64,000 nt of DNA from a virus. The notes below the pieces were generated by a model, which saw only the letters and a program-made list of their open reading frames with translations, was not told the origin of the DNA and did not search any database. Positions 15,114-24,621 of the stretch are shown one piece after another. Each line of letters starts with the position of its first letter. Position 1 is the stretch's first letter. A program made the translations under genes and the position numbers. Where the stretch lies: IMG/VR virus record IMGVR_UViG_3300047322_001237, positions 214,989 to 278,988 of that record. One strand, given 5' to 3'.

Positions 15114-16643
15114 TTACATTGCATTGGGGATAACGACTGACGAGTACGCCAGTGCGCGAGTTCTAAGCAATTCCTGATTCTTTTGCTGATACGCCATGTG
15201 CTTCTCGACGTCGGCGCAGTAAAAGGAAATGCATTCAGGCGTCTTTCCCGTCTTCAGCTTTCGAGTCCGGCCAAACATCTGCAGGATCTGCTGCTGACTG
15301 GAGATCGCCACGGACATGATGTTCGTGGTGAGGTTCGGGATGTCGACCGCGGTGCCTGCCGAGATCGGTGTCGTGACGCGGATGTCCGCTTCGATACAGT
15401 TCTCGAACGGGTCCTCTTCCACGTAACGACGCACGTCCAGGTTCGGATACTGCTTCTGCAGGAACTCCGTCACGAGCGTGCAGAATTCGATCGACGCGCA
15501 GAAAATGATCGCCTTCTCAGTCGGCTGATACGTCCTCAGGTACTTCGCCTTAAGCACCTGGTCAATCAGGTTGAGGTAGTTCTTCAGGACAGGCGGGTTC
15601 TTCATCAGGTACTTCTCGAACACATGGTTCGAGTAGTTACCTTGCATGTCCTTGGTGCGGATGGCGTCAGGCCGCGCAATGCGGTAGAACAGGGCGGTCG
15701 CATTGGTGTAGCGGTCGTATGCCGGACCCTTATGGCGGTCAGGGGACGGATACGCGATCTCATACATCCGCTGGATGAACGCATCTTCCTTGTCGAGCGT
15801 TGCGGACAACGACAGCGACTTATGGCAGTGCGTGTAGAGATCCACCAGGAAGTTCAGGTGAAAATCCTGGTGCACTTCGTCGATGAGGCGGAACCCCGAT
15901 CGCAGCGTTTGCATCAACTCCGATGGACGACATGCATAGCCCATCTCAAGCGTCTGGTCGCCGTACTCCTTGTAGAGTTTGAACCAGTTCTGGATCGTCT
16001 TGTTACTGATCAGGACGATCTTGCTCGTAAGCCGACCTTCGAGCGCCATCTCCAGAAGCGCCATCAGATGATCGCTTCCGCGGATGATCATCAGGTCTTC
16101 AATCGCGATGTCGAACACTTCGCGGATTTCGTCACGCCACTTCTCCAGATACATCGGCTTCACGATGATCACCGGAGCAAGGCGCGTCTTCGCCACAGCA
16201 AAGAGCGACGTTACGCCTTTACCTTTACCCGTCTGAAACTCGATCAGCTTCGAGACCGAACCGTCCTCCTTGAGGACGTAGTCGACGCCTTCATCCTGAT
16301 AGTCGTGCAGGTTCCAGCTGTCGAAGATCTTGAAGTCAACTTCTCGAACCGGCGGCAACTCGACCTGCTCGATGTCGACGAGCGAATCCTTCAGGTTGTG
16401 AAACGCGAGGTATTCCTTGAATTTCTTCAGGACGTTGATGTGATAGCGATACTCACCAGTGTCAGCACAATGCGTCGCATAGACCGGAGGCTTCGGAGGC
16501 GGCTTTGTCGAATAAGGACTCGGCTTGGCGCGAAGGGGCTGCACGAACTGCTTGGTGAATCCGAGCACCGCGGGCATGGCGCGCGGCGTCACCTTGCTGA
16601 CGACGAAGTGATGCGAATGAAGACGAATCAGAAGTTCAGCCAT
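15114..16643 (-). CDS. SF2 DNA/RNA helicase (UvsW/DEAD-like)
   Basis: The ATG at 16643 gives 509 residues. Motif I is FQTGKGKGV (136-144), motif II IDEVH with DEVH at 255-258, motif Ia-like VKPMYLEKWRDEI at ~161, and the C-terminal RecA-like domain carries IIFCASIEFC and motif VI QMFGRTRKL (~470). The DEVH box and QxxGRxR place it in superfamily 2. It probably remodels replication forks or recombination intermediates, like T4 UvsW, though an RNA role is possible. It lies immediately downstream of the RNAP beta' C-terminal gene, in the core nuclear/early module. Confidence 0.85.
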   Translation of the reverse strand: MAELLIRLHSHHFVVSKVTPRAMPAVLGFTKQFVQPLRAKPSPYSTKPPPKPPVYATHCADTGEYRYHINVLKKFKEYLAFHNLKDSLVDIEQVELPPVREVDFKIFDSWNLHDYQDEGVDYVLKEDGSVSKLIEFQTGKGKGVTSLFAVAKTRLAPVIIVKPMYLEKWRDEIREVFDIAIEDLMIIRGSDHLMALLEMALEGRLTSKIVLISNKTIQNWFKLYKEYGDQTLEMGYACRPSELMQTLRSGFRLIDEVHQDFHLNFLVDLYTHCHKSLSLSATLDKEDAFIQRMYEIAYPSPDRHKGPAYDRYTNATALFYRIARPDAIRTKDMQGNYSNHVFEKYLMKNPPVLKNYLNLIDQVLKAKYLRTYQPTEKAIIFCASIEFCTLVTEFLQKQYPNLDVRRYVEEDPFENCIEADIRVTTPISAGTAVDIPNLTTNIMSVAISSQQQILQMFGRTRKLKTGKTPECISFYCADVEKHMAYQQKNQELLRTRALAYSSVVIPNAM

Positions 16644-16709
16644 AATGAACCTGCATAGAACGGAGGAAGGGGATTGCGCGGACGGTTGCAATCCCCCGCA
16701 CTACGATGC

Positions 16710-18701
16710 TTATGCGCCGTTACGTTCCAGATGCTCGAAGACCTCGCGCGGACAGAGCGCGACGTCAAACGGGTGATCCATCCGGTTGGTACTGATGAAG
16801 CTGATCGGGTCGGTGATGGCTTCGCGGTGATCCTCGAAAGCCATCGTCGCGGAAAGCGAACGCGACAACATCGAAAGCGACATCACACCGAGACCTTCAT
16901 CGGTCCAAGGCTTCGGCAAGCTGTAGTCGCCGTCCTCCGCCGAAACAATCATCGCTTCGTAGAGAACGACATCAAGCACTGTGAGGTTCACGTCAAGCTT
17001 GCTGTTGACCAGGTCGTACAGTTCGATCAGGGCGTCATCCGGCCTGACGTTCTTGTCCCGGTCTTGCATCATCTTGACGCTCGACTCCAACATCTTCGCG
17101 ATGTCACGCGAATGGTCCGACATGTTGAAGTGCTTGAGGGGAAGCGCCAGAATCGGCAGCGACCAGTCCCAATCCCTCATATCGATGACGTAATTCCCGG
17201 TTTCCGTATCGAGATCCCAGCCGACGCGCCGAATGTGATGCAAGAGCGAATGCGTCATCGAAGCTTTCCGACCGCTCACCGCCGTCAGGATGTCGACGCC
17301 TTCCGCCTTCCCGTATTCGCCGACCAACAGCCCCACGTACTCGAGCTCCGAGAAGCGCGCGATGTTGAGATTGTCGGGATCGTCGATCTCGTTCACGTCG
17401 TTCAAATTCGGTGCAGACTCCGCCGCGATCACCAGCTTCACCGGCAAGTCCTTCAACCGATCCGCCATGAGATACGAGTTGTCGTCCGACCCCACCTTCA
17501 GGTACAGCTTGTCCGCATCCCGCAAGACGATGGCCTCGATCGATGCCGAGCTGTCCAAGTGCTTAACCGACAGCACGGACTGCGACGACTTCTCGGTCAG
17601 CAACATGCAACACATGTGACCGATGTTCGTGAAATCCGGCACCGAGTTGGCGAGTTCGCCGAAGCACGTCGAGCACACGCCGACAGGATCGGGATGTGCG
17701 CATCGCATGACCGAGCGAACCCGAACCGTCTTACCGACCAGATGCTCGTCCCCCTTGCGGAGGATCTTGAGCTTGTTCTCCTTTTCGTCCAGATAGAACT
17801 TGCCGGCGAGACGCCCCAGGTCCTTCTTGCGCATCGGCCACTTCACGTACTTGGTCGTACCGCAATCCCCCTTATGCAGGTTCTGCACGTTCATGGACAT
17901 GAGCTGCAGACGACGCGAGAAGTACTCGGCCTGCTGCAACGGCGCCTTCGAGAAGATCAGCGATTTCGCGGCCGAACGGGATTCGACCAGCGAGTCGCGG
18001 AAGTTCCGATAGCCTTCGGTATAGCTGCGCAGAATCGGCAGCTCGAAGACGTTCGAGTCGATCTCGGTGACGCGACCGCGAGCGGACACGCACTGGAGCA
18101 ACTGATCGAACTTCACCGTACCCGCACGCGCGGCAAGCGCGAGCGGATTCTTCTTCAGATCGACGCCGCCCTTGATCACTGCGCCGACGGCCTGATAGCT
18201 GTCCTCGAGCATCTTGTCCGTGACCTTCTCCAAGGGCACCGAGAACAACGGCTTCTTCGCCTCAATGATCTTCGGATGGTCGAGCATCTCGATGAAGTCA
18301 GTGATGTCGAGCGACACCACGTATTCTTCGAGTCGGTACGAGAGCTCGTTGTACATCTCGTTCGTGATCTCGTACGTGCGCTTGGCCAGTCGGTCGAGCG
18401 TGACTGCCGGATCGCCGTGATAGGCGTCAAACGTATCCCACACCACGCTGGCGAGCAGATCCAGGTGCGTGTTGGAGCCGAGGCGCTTGTCACCCAGCAC
18501 CGAGAGAACGTGATGCTTCTTCAACACCGGCGTCTGGGGAAACTCGCGGTGGAACTGCCAAACGTATGAGCTGTAGATGGTCGAGCGGAAGTCGACCTCC
18601 ATTTCCCCGTCGTCGAACACACAGATGAACGACCCCCAGAGCGAATTCCACAGATCCTCTGTGCTCATTCCGATGAGAGTGCGCGCGCTGATGCGTCTCA
18701 T
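16710..18701 (-). CDS. RNA polymerase beta' subunit, C-terminal part
   Basis: A 663-residue protein. Around residues 335-375 it has VRSVMRCAHPDPVGVCSTCF, then NIGHMCCMLLTEKSSQSVLS, matching the beta' zinc-binding site and the segment that in bacterial beta' reads (N)[21 protein letters not shown]. phiKZ-type phages split beta' into N- and C-terminal genes; the N-terminal partner here is at 31557-33086. Adjacency to the beta gene (18753) matches phiKZ gp74 next to gp71-73, which points to the non-virion RNAP that transcribes middle and late genes. The start ATG at 18701 follows AAGGAAAACAA. Confidence 0.88.
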   Translation of the reverse strand: MRRISARTLIGMSTEDLWNSLWGSFICVFDDGEMEVDFRSTIYSSYVWQFHREFPQTPVLKKHHVLSVLGDKRLGSNTHLDLLASVVWDTFDAYHGDPAVTLDRLAKRTYEITNEMYNELSYRLEEYVVSLDITDFIEMLDHPKIIEAKKPLFSVPLEKVTDKMLEDSYQAVGAVIKGGVDLKKNPLALAARAGTVKFDQLLQCVSARGRVTEIDSNVFELPILRSYTEGYRNFRDSLVESRSAAKSLIFSKAPLQQAEYFSRRLQLMSMNVQNLHKGDCGTTKYVKWPMRKKDLGRLAGKFYLDEKENKLKILRKGDEHLVGKTVRVRSVMRCAHPDPVGVCSTCFGELANSVPDFTNIGHMCCMLLTEKSSQSVLSVKHLDSSASIEAIVLRDADKLYLKVGSDDNSYLMADRLKDLPVKLVIAAESAPNLNDVNEIDDPDNLNIARFSELEYVGLLVGEYGKAEGVDILTAVSGRKASMTHSLLHHIRRVGWDLDTETGNYVIDMRDWDWSLPILALPLKHFNMSDHSRDIAKMLESSVKMMQDRDKNVRPDDALIELYDLVNSKLDVNLTVLDVVLYEAMIVSAEDGDYSLPKPWTDEGLGVMSLSMLSRSLSATMAFEDHREAITDPISFISTNRMDHPFDVALCPREVFEHLERNGA

Positions 18702-18752
18702 TTGTTTTCCTTGTTAAGCGGCCCGGCCGATGAGCTGGCCGGGCGGTCGTCT

Positions 18753-21002
18753 TCAATGAGTGAGTGCTGCTTGCTGTTTTGCCAGGTTGCCGCTACGGCC
18801 TTTCCAAGACGGCGAGTAGGGTCGATAGACGAACTGGACGCCAGCGCACGCGAGGATGTGCTTGACCAACTGCAACGGACGCGAGTTGCCGTACGGGATG
18901 ACCGAACGATCAACGGCGTTGTGGATATTGGTCGGCTCGTCTGCATCGAGAATCGCGTTACAGACCATCTCGTGCGTTTGCGGATTGTTGTTGCGATCCA
19001 TGACCTCGGCCGATGCCCGCGGTCCAACGTACGATGCCAAGATCCGCTTTTCCGCCTCGCCCCATGCACGAATCGACTGTGCACGGTAGGGCAGGGCGTA
19101 CTTGTCGGCGTTGGTCACCTGAGACAGGACACCGTAGTGCTGAACCTTGCCCGACGACACGGCCGTCCAGTCGTCCGCGATCTTTTCCAGCAGGATGATG
19201 TACACGCTGCCAATCCGCACCGGGACCTTGGTCGTCACGCGTCGACCAGAGTTGCCGACGTAAGTCACGGGACCGTACGTCGACGGATAGTTGGCTTCGA
19301 GCATCCGAACGATGTCACTCGACTCGCGCGGGTTGTTCGTCGGCAGATGCAGATAGATGCCGTTGCGAATCACCTGAGCCAGGTGTTCCGCACGCGTCTT
19401 CAGATACGCACCACCTTCAAACCACGAGTGCATGACAGGTGCCACGATTTCGTAGTAACCCATCAGGTAGTTCCACGCGTGATCGAACACCGGCTTGTTG
19501 CTCGCCTCGAGTTCCTGCGCCTTCGCCAATGCCTGACGATCGTTCTCCGCGATGCCGAACCATGCACGAATCTGCTTGGCCACGTCACGCGAATGTGCGT
19601 TGATGTAGATCTCGTACTTGCGGCCGAGATTCATCCGCGACACCGTCGAGTTCGGGTCCATCACGATGTCTGCACGATTGCCATCCGCGTCGACCGGCAT
19701 GTGATCCGCGGGCACGACGTTACAGATCACGCCCTTACCACCGTGCGTGTCGGTCAGCTTGAAGCCGATCGTCGGCGTGACGTCGTACTCGATCGTGAAC
19801 TCGATGCGCCAGTCATCCAGCGGAGCCTTGCGATACAGCTTGTAGATGCGCTCCTTGGATTCCTGGACCACGGACAGGGCTTCGACCACGAGACGATGGA
19901 ACTCCGGCGTCAGACGCAGGGACTCCTTGCGCTCGCGCTCAAGGCGTCGCCATTCGTAAACGATGTCCGAGTAAAACTGACGACGCGCCCGATCGTAACG
20001 ATCAGCCTGAGCATCCATGCCGATCGGCGTCGGCGAGTTGTTCGCCTGCGTATCGTGATGAACACGGATGTCGATCACCCGGCCGCCTGCACCGTCTGCG
20101 TAGATCATCTTGTCAAAAACGTGATCGATCTCCATCAGGTCGTACGTGCCTTGCTCGACGATCGCCAACTCGCGGTCGTAGCTTTTCGGATCCTTGTCGT
20201 GCGGACGCAGTGCCATCAGCACGCCGTCTTCACGAACGAATTCACCGATGTCCGGGAACGCCTTGAAGTTGTCCTCGTCACCGTACAGATTCAGCGGGTA
20301 GGCCTTGGCGCCAAATTCGACGACACGCGTCTCGTACTTCTTGAAGCCGAATTCTTTGAGCACCTCCGCGCTGATCATGATGCCGTCCTCAGAGGTGGCC
20401 GGATGACTCATGTACGCGATGTTGCATTCACGCCCGTACTTGTAGCCGCCCGTATCCGTCACAGAGGGAGAATCCGTGAGGATCGTGTCCGCCTTCAGAT
20501 AGCTGCCCACGCGGATGTCGGAAAGCGAAGGCTTGATCGCGTTCCGGAACCCGAAGTAGCTGTGATACGACGTGTGCGTCGTGATGTTGATGCAGCCGAT
20601 CTCCTTCGTGTGCACGTTCTCGTAAATGAGCACGCTGTGCGGGTTGTCCTGGCGGCGCTTGAGCACCGTGTCCTGTCCGAACGTTTCGCGATAGCGGTCG
20701 ATCACCTTGATCACTTCGCAGTCGACCGGCACCTTCGTCGAGAAGGTGTACTTGCCGAATTCACGTTCCGTGCCGCTCTGGCAGCGGCGCTCGGTCGAGC
20801 CCTTGATCACGAGACATTGACCGACGTGCGACGAAAACATCTGTTTGCGGGCAGCCGAGTTATGGCCGTCCCACGGGTTCAACCCGCAAACGTTCATGAG
20901 CTCCGGGTCCAGCTCATTCGGTTCTTCCAGCAGAACACCCGAGCGACGAATCGCGGATGTCATGGGCTTGATGCTCGCAGTCAGACTGGCGGTGTCCATC
21001 AT
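18753..21002 (-). CDS. RNA polymerase beta subunit, C-terminal catalytic part
   Basis: A 749-residue protein. YMSHPATSEDGIMISAEV (~200-217) matches beta region YNYEDAI. At ~415-465, TDTHGGKGVICNVVPADHMP and DPNSTVSRMNLGRKYE match the conserved beta segment K(D)RHGNKGVIS..P.EDMP...NP..VPSRMN.GQ, including the catalytic lysine region. The N-terminal half of beta is not in this window. The start ATG is at 21002, with an early-type promoter element 79 bases upstream. It is probably translated with the beta' C-terminal gene 51 bases downstream. Confidence 0.92.
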   Translation of the reverse strand: MMDTASLTASIKPMTSAIRRSGVLLEEPNELDPELMNVCGLNPWDGHNSAARKQMFSSHVGQCLVIKGSTERRCQSGTEREFGKYTFSTKVPVDCEVIKVIDRYRETFGQDTVLKRRQDNPHSVLIYENVHTKEIGCINITTHTSYHSYFGFRNAIKPSLSDIRVGSYLKADTILTDSPSVTDTGGYKYGRECNIAYMSHPATSEDGIMISAEVLKEFGFKKYETRVVEFGAKAYPLNLYGDEDNFKAFPDIGEFVREDGVLMALRPHDKDPKSYDRELAIVEQGTYDLMEIDHVFDKMIYADGAGGRVIDIRVHHDTQANNSPTPIGMDAQADRYDRARRQFYSDIVYEWRRLERERKESLRLTPEFHRLVVEALSVVQESKERIYKLYRKAPLDDWRIEFTIEYDVTPTIGFKLTDTHGGKGVICNVVPADHMPVDADGNRADIVMDPNSTVSRMNLGRKYEIYINAHSRDVAKQIRAWFGIAENDRQALAKAQELEASNKPVFDHAWNYLMGYYEIVAPVMHSWFEGGAYLKTRAEHLAQVIRNGIYLHLPTNNPRESSDIVRMLEANYPSTYGPVTYVGNSGRRVTTKVPVRIGSVYIILLEKIADDWTAVSSGKVQHYGVLSQVTNADKYALPYRAQSIRAWGEAEKRILASYVGPRASAEVMDRNNNPQTHEMVCNAILDADEPTNIHNAVDRSVIPYGNSRPLQLVKHILACAGVQFVYRPYSPSWKGRSGNLAKQQAALTH

Positions 21003-21080
21003 GCGTATTCCTTGTGAAGATGCTTGAATTTGTTATCAGTGTTTTCCACTCTGATAAAGCAGCTGCGCCGCTTCAGAGTA

Positions 21081-21088
21081 GTGATATG
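21081..21088 (-). promoter_or_regulatory. CATATCAC early-promoter-like element
   Basis: Minus-strand CATATCACTACTCTGAAG, 79 bases before the RNAP beta start. The downstream CTGAAG matches the copy at 26227. Confidence 0.7.
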
Positions 21089-21121
21089 TAACCGTGATTC
21101 TTTTGAGACGGATTTCTAACA

Positions 21122-21490
21122 ATGGCCTCAACTTCCAGCACATCCAGCAACGCGATTAATGCCCTCATGTTCGATCCGGGACCGACCGTCTTTTACACAG
21201 ACGGCTTTCGCCAGGTGCTCGAAGACCACATGACGTACCTGCGCCAACATCAGTCGACGCAGCTCATGTCCGTGAGTCCTCAGGCTGCCTGGGAAAACGA
21301 TCAGGATCTGTTTGGGTTCTTGCAGGTGGTCAACTTGGCGCCGCAATACCACTGGGTGACCATGCGGATGAACAACTTCTCATCACCAGCGGAATTCGGC
21401 ACAGGCGTCACGCAACTACTTATCCCTTCAAGCGTTGTCCTCGAACAACTGCGTTCCGCCTACATGACCAGTAATGTCTTGACGGCGTAA
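21122..21490 (+). CDS. Small phage protein, possible baseplate/virion component, 122 aa
   Basis: Starts ATG 21122. After a Ser/Thr-rich N-terminus it has FRQVLEDHMTYLRQH, then DLFGFLQVVNLAPQYHW followed by MRMNNFSSPAEF and LLIPSSVVLEQLRSAY. The D-L-(F/Y)-G-(L/F)...HW...N-(x)3-P pattern resembles gp53-like baseplate wedge proteins, but similarity was judged by eye only. It is a lone plus-strand gene, divergent from RNAP beta and closed by the bidirectional hairpin at 21509. Confidence 0.6.
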   Translation: MASTSSTSSNAINALMFDPGPTVFYTDGFRQVLEDHMTYLRQHQSTQLMSVSPQAAWENDQDLFGFLQVVNLAPQYHWVTMRMNNFSSPAEFGTGVTQLLIPSSVVLEQLRSAYMTSNVLTA

Positions 21491-21508
21491 TGCAAAAAAA
21501 GAAAGAGT

Positions 21509-21538
21509 CGGAGAAGAGGGCGTGAGCTCTCTTCTCCG
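21509..21538. terminator. Bidirectional hairpin with TTATGCCG tail
   Basis: A 10-bp stem CGGAGAAGAG/CTCTTCTCCG; right flank GCTTATGCCGC, left flank an A-rich run that gives a U-run on the minus strand. It separates the convergent genes ending at 21490 and 21560. Confidence 0.85.
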
Positions 21539-21559
21539 GCTTATGCCGCTAGGTCTGGT

Positions 21560-23074
21560 TTAGACCAAGCGGCCACCCGCGGGCGGGTAGTAGCCACCTT
21601 GCGGCTGCTGGAACCCTTGCTGCGGATACATCGGTTGCTGCTGCGGATACATCGGCTGGCTCTGCTGATTCGCCCAACGCGATCCTTGCTGCTGCACCGG
21701 CGCTTGTTGCTGTGCCGGATAGCCACCAGTTGCGTAGACAACCGACGGGTTGGTCGCCATCACCGAGTTGAAGTCCAGCCCACGACCCGTGTGCACGAGA
21801 TGCGGCGCTTGTTGCTGCGGCGCCGGTGCGTTCGGGTAGAAACCACCCGTCACCTGCGGCTGCTGGTACACCGGCTGATGATGCTGAACGGGTTGGTGCG
21901 GTTGAACCGGCTGATGAGGACGATGGGTTGCCGACATCCACGCTTGCTGGTGCTGCTGATGCATGGCGCGTTCTGCTTCACGTGCCGCCAGGAAACCGTC
22001 GAGAGGCTGACGATTTGCCGGAGCCGTCGAGACCGGTGCTGCCGCGACAGGTGCCGGAGCTGCCACCGGAGTCGGGGCCGCCAGCACGACCGGAGCCGGT
22101 GCCACGGGCGGCGTCGGTTGCGGATACGACGAGGGCAATGCAGTTGCAGCAGGTTGGGTCGCGACCGGCGGTTCACCGGACGAGCCTTCGTTGCCAGCCT
22201 GCATCGGAACCTTGCGGATTTCCGACAGCATGACGCCGAGGTTGTCGAAGGTGCGTTCCCATTCGCAGTCGATCACGAGATCGGACGCCGGATTCGTCTC
22301 GTCGCCGAGCTGGTTCTCGAACGTGCTGGTCAGATCGTTGAGCGGTGCGATCACGGCAAGCGATGCCTGCATCAATGCATCCAGATTCGGCGCGACGTCG
22401 GAGTCGGAACCGCGGTGATACGACCCCTCCACGTCGATCTGAGGGAACATGAATTCCATCAGCGAGATCAACGTTTCCTTGTCCTTCACGCGGCACTTGA
22501 TGCCGTAGATGTCGTTGCCATCTTTCTTCAGTTCCTGATACAGCGGGAACGTCACGACACCGACGCGCTTGTGGCGTTTTCCGCCGACCGATCCGGTCTT
22601 CTTCAGAAAGATCGTGATGATGCGGCGCGCGGTCTGATCCGATGGCATTGCAGCCAGCACCTTCTTGAACAGATCGTAGGTCTTGTCATCGGCGTTTTTC
22701 ACCTTCGACAGGAACTCAGACTGGTCCGGCGCGAGCTGTGCATGCAGGTCGGTCGAGATCGCGATCGAGATCAGCTGCAGCATCAGTTCGGCTGCGACTA
22801 GGTTGAAGCGCACCATCAGGACCGAGCGGAACTTCTCCAGCACTTCCGATTCGCCGCGCGTGATCGATTCCGCGAGTGGATGGAACAGCACGATCTGGCT
22901 CTTGTCCGGATTCGCGAGATGCTCAGGCGTCGGCAGTGCGAGTCGCTTGCCCTTGATCAGCACCGGCATCGTCTGCTTCATGAGCTTTCCGGAAACCAGG
23001 TTGTCGCTCGTGACGACTAGGTTCGCGGTCTTCATGAGCGACTTATACAGCTCGATCAGATTGGGAGTTGTCAT
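21560..23074 (-). CDS. Conserved jumbo-phage-type protein with proline/glutamine-rich tail, 504 aa
   Basis: Residues 1-~300 are a folded alpha/beta domain (start MTTPNLIELYKSLMKTANLV; basic patch GSVGGKRHKRVGVVTF near 170). Residues ~300-504 are a low-complexity tail rich in P, Q, A and V, with repeated QPQ/HQPV and YPQQQPMYPQQ segments. Disordered PQ-rich tails favour condensates or scaffolding. It lies between the RNAP beta gene and the 502-aa gene, the relative position of phiKZ gp70. Function unknown; nuclear-shell or replication association is inference. Confidence 0.7.
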   Translation of the reverse strand: MTTPNLIELYKSLMKTANLVVTSDNLVSGKLMKQTMPVLIKGKRLALPTPEHLANPDKSQIVLFHPLAESITRGESEVLEKFRSVLMVRFNLVAAELMLQLISIAISTDLHAQLAPDQSEFLSKVKNADDKTYDLFKKVLAAMPSDQTARRIITIFLKKTGSVGGKRHKRVGVVTFPLYQELKKDGNDIYGIKCRVKDKETLISLMEFMFPQIDVEGSYHRGSDSDVAPNLDALMQASLAVIAPLNDLTSTFENQLGDETNPASDLVIDCEWERTFDNLGVMLSEIRKVPMQAGNEGSSGEPPVATQPAATALPSSYPQPTPPVAPAPVVLAAPTPVAAPAPVAAAPVSTAPANRQPLDGFLAAREAERAMHQQHQQAWMSATHRPHQPVQPHQPVQHHQPVYQQPQVTGGFYPNAPAPQQQAPHLVHTGRGLDFNSVMATNPSVVYATGGYPAQQQAPVQQQGSRWANQQSQPMYPQQQPMYPQQGFQQPQGGYYPPAGGRLV

Positions 23075-23110
23075 GTTTTCTTCGGGACTCGCTTCCGAGT
23101 CCGCTCCTTG

Positions 23111-24619
23111 TTAGATGAGACCGAACTGCGGCGTGGCAAGTCCTTCCGGGGTGCCGGGCATGCCCGTGTGGTCGTTCAGGTGATGGAACACCTGCTCGAA
23201 GTCGCGCGAGAGTTGCATGTTCAGGTTCTCGTTGTTCGTGATAACGGGCACCATCAAGGCGTCCGCGAAGCTCGGTGTCACGTACGTGATCAGCGGACCG
23301 CCATCGAGCGAGATCTGCATCCACGTTTCGCCCAAGAGGTCAGCGCGCATTTCGATATAGAAGTCGACCGCGTTCTTGAACGAGATGTCGTTCAGGACCA
23401 TGTGCTCGAGCTTCACGATGAAATGCTGCAAGTACGGACCAAGGTCGTTCGAGCTGAAGCCTTCGGCGTTGGCGATCGCCGTGCTGACCGGCGAAGTGGA
23501 ATCGAGCGACAGACCCGGATGCATCGCACCCGACAGAACCCGGCGGTTCGTCGTCGTGAACGCCAGCTGCGTCAGCGTGAGTTCCATCATCAGAGCCGGA
23601 ACCGACTGGCTGAGAATGGTCGCCACTTGCGTAAGACGATCGGAACCGCCCCAGTCTTGCGACATGCCCGAGCCTGCGCTGTGCACATCGCCCATCGTCG
23701 GTGCCGCGTGATTCGTTTGGCCGAGTGCCGCCACAACCGTGACATGGTCGACGTTCGGATCGAAGCGCTGCAGATCGTGCCATGTGAAGAAGTTCGAGAC
23801 GACGCCGTCGCGGAACTTGGTCATCGCCGAGAAGAACGAGTTGTATCCGATCGGCTGCTCCTGCGCGTAACCGCGCGCCGTTTCCAGCACATCGGTTTCC
23901 TGTTGCACACCGAACGCGTTGTCAACCGTCGCCTTCTTGTAGTTGTCGAGCAGATTCGCTGCGTAATCCGCAGCAAGGTTGTTACCCCGCCGCGATGCAA
24001 CCGGCGTCTGCGACAACACCGTGCGGCAATCGACCACATCGCCGAGGCCCTGCAGATGGCTCAGCTGCATCGTCGAGTACACATCTTCCGGACGCATGCG
24101 GTGAGTCCGGTTCGGCGTGTAAGCGTCGATGAATGCGGGGTCGACGAGCACGTGCGCGTTTTCCGCGACGTTCGTGTAGGCCTGGTTGCCGAATGGCGTG
24201 TGTTCGACCGTGGTTCGAACGGTCACGATCGAGTTCACGAAGAATTCCATCTTCGGGTCGATGTAGTTCGAGTGGAAGATGACGCCGGGATAGTTCGTGT
24301 AGCCCAGGACGATGCTCGTGGACGTGCCACCCGCCATGTATTTGGTTTCCACTTCCATCATGAAGCGCATGCGACGCTCGTTCCAGCCATTCACGATGCC
24401 GGCCGCCTGTTCCGCGGTGGCCGACGGCGCGATCAGCTGATTCGCCACACCTGCCAACAAAGACGGCGTGTACTTCTGCGTGCCGTGCAGCGCATCGGCG
24501 AGATGGTTGAGCGTCGGACCTTGGACGTTCGTTTCGTAGGGACGGCGATACTGCGTGTTGTAGGTGCCAGTTTCCATCAGGAACAGGCGCTTGACCTGCA
24601 TGCGGGCGGCTTGATTCAT
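23111..24619 (-). CDS. Conserved jumbo-phage protein, 502 aa; candidate phage-nucleus import factor (Imp1/PicA position)
   Basis: The ATG at 24619 has a strong AAGGAGCTTCTAAT ribosome site, 3 bases after the upstream gene's stop. The protein begins MNQAARMQVKRLFLMETGTY, is rich in N/T/G and has no transmembrane segment or enzyme motif. Order in this module (chimallin candidate, beta' N-term, ..., 520-aa protein, this gene, 504-aa protein, beta, beta' C-term) parallels phiKZ gp54, gp55, ..., gp68, gp69, gp70, gp71-73, gp74. phiKZ gp69 is reported as the nuclear import factor Imp1 (PicA in relatives). The assignment rests on synteny only; a structural protein is an alternative. Confidence 0.6.
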   Translation of the reverse strand: MNQAARMQVKRLFLMETGTYNTQYRRPYETNVQGPTLNHLADALHGTQKYTPSLLAGVANQLIAPSATAEQAAGIVNGWNERRMRFMMEVETKYMAGGTSTSIVLGYTNYPGVIFHSNYIDPKMEFFVNSIVTVRTTVEHTPFGNQAYTNVAENAHVLVDPAFIDAYTPNRTHRMRPEDVYSTMQLSHLQGLGDVVDCRTVLSQTPVASRRGNNLAADYAANLLDNYKKATVDNAFGVQQETDVLETARGYAQEQPIGYNSFFSAMTKFRDGVVSNFFTWHDLQRFDPNVDHVTVVAALGQTNHAAPTMGDVHSAGSGMSQDWGGSDRLTQVATILSQSVPALMMELTLTQLAFTTTNRRVLSGAMHPGLSLDSTSPVSTAIANAEGFSSNDLGPYLQHFIVKLEHMVLNDISFKNAVDFYIEMRADLLGETWMQISLDGGPLITYVTPSFADALMVPVITNNENLNMQLSRDFEQVFHHLNDHTGMPGTPEGLATPQFGLI

Positions 24620-24621
24620 TA

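Noticed and set aside
16674-18569. Long plus-strand frame of 631 codons opposite RNAP beta'
   Set aside because: Antisense shadow of a high-GC gene; Arg/His/Val-rich, no start signal, while the minus strand carries conserved RNAP motifs.
18702-21017. Plus-strand frame of 771 codons opposite RNAP beta
   Set aside because: Same antisense effect; composition dominated by R, V, H and D with no recognisable domain.
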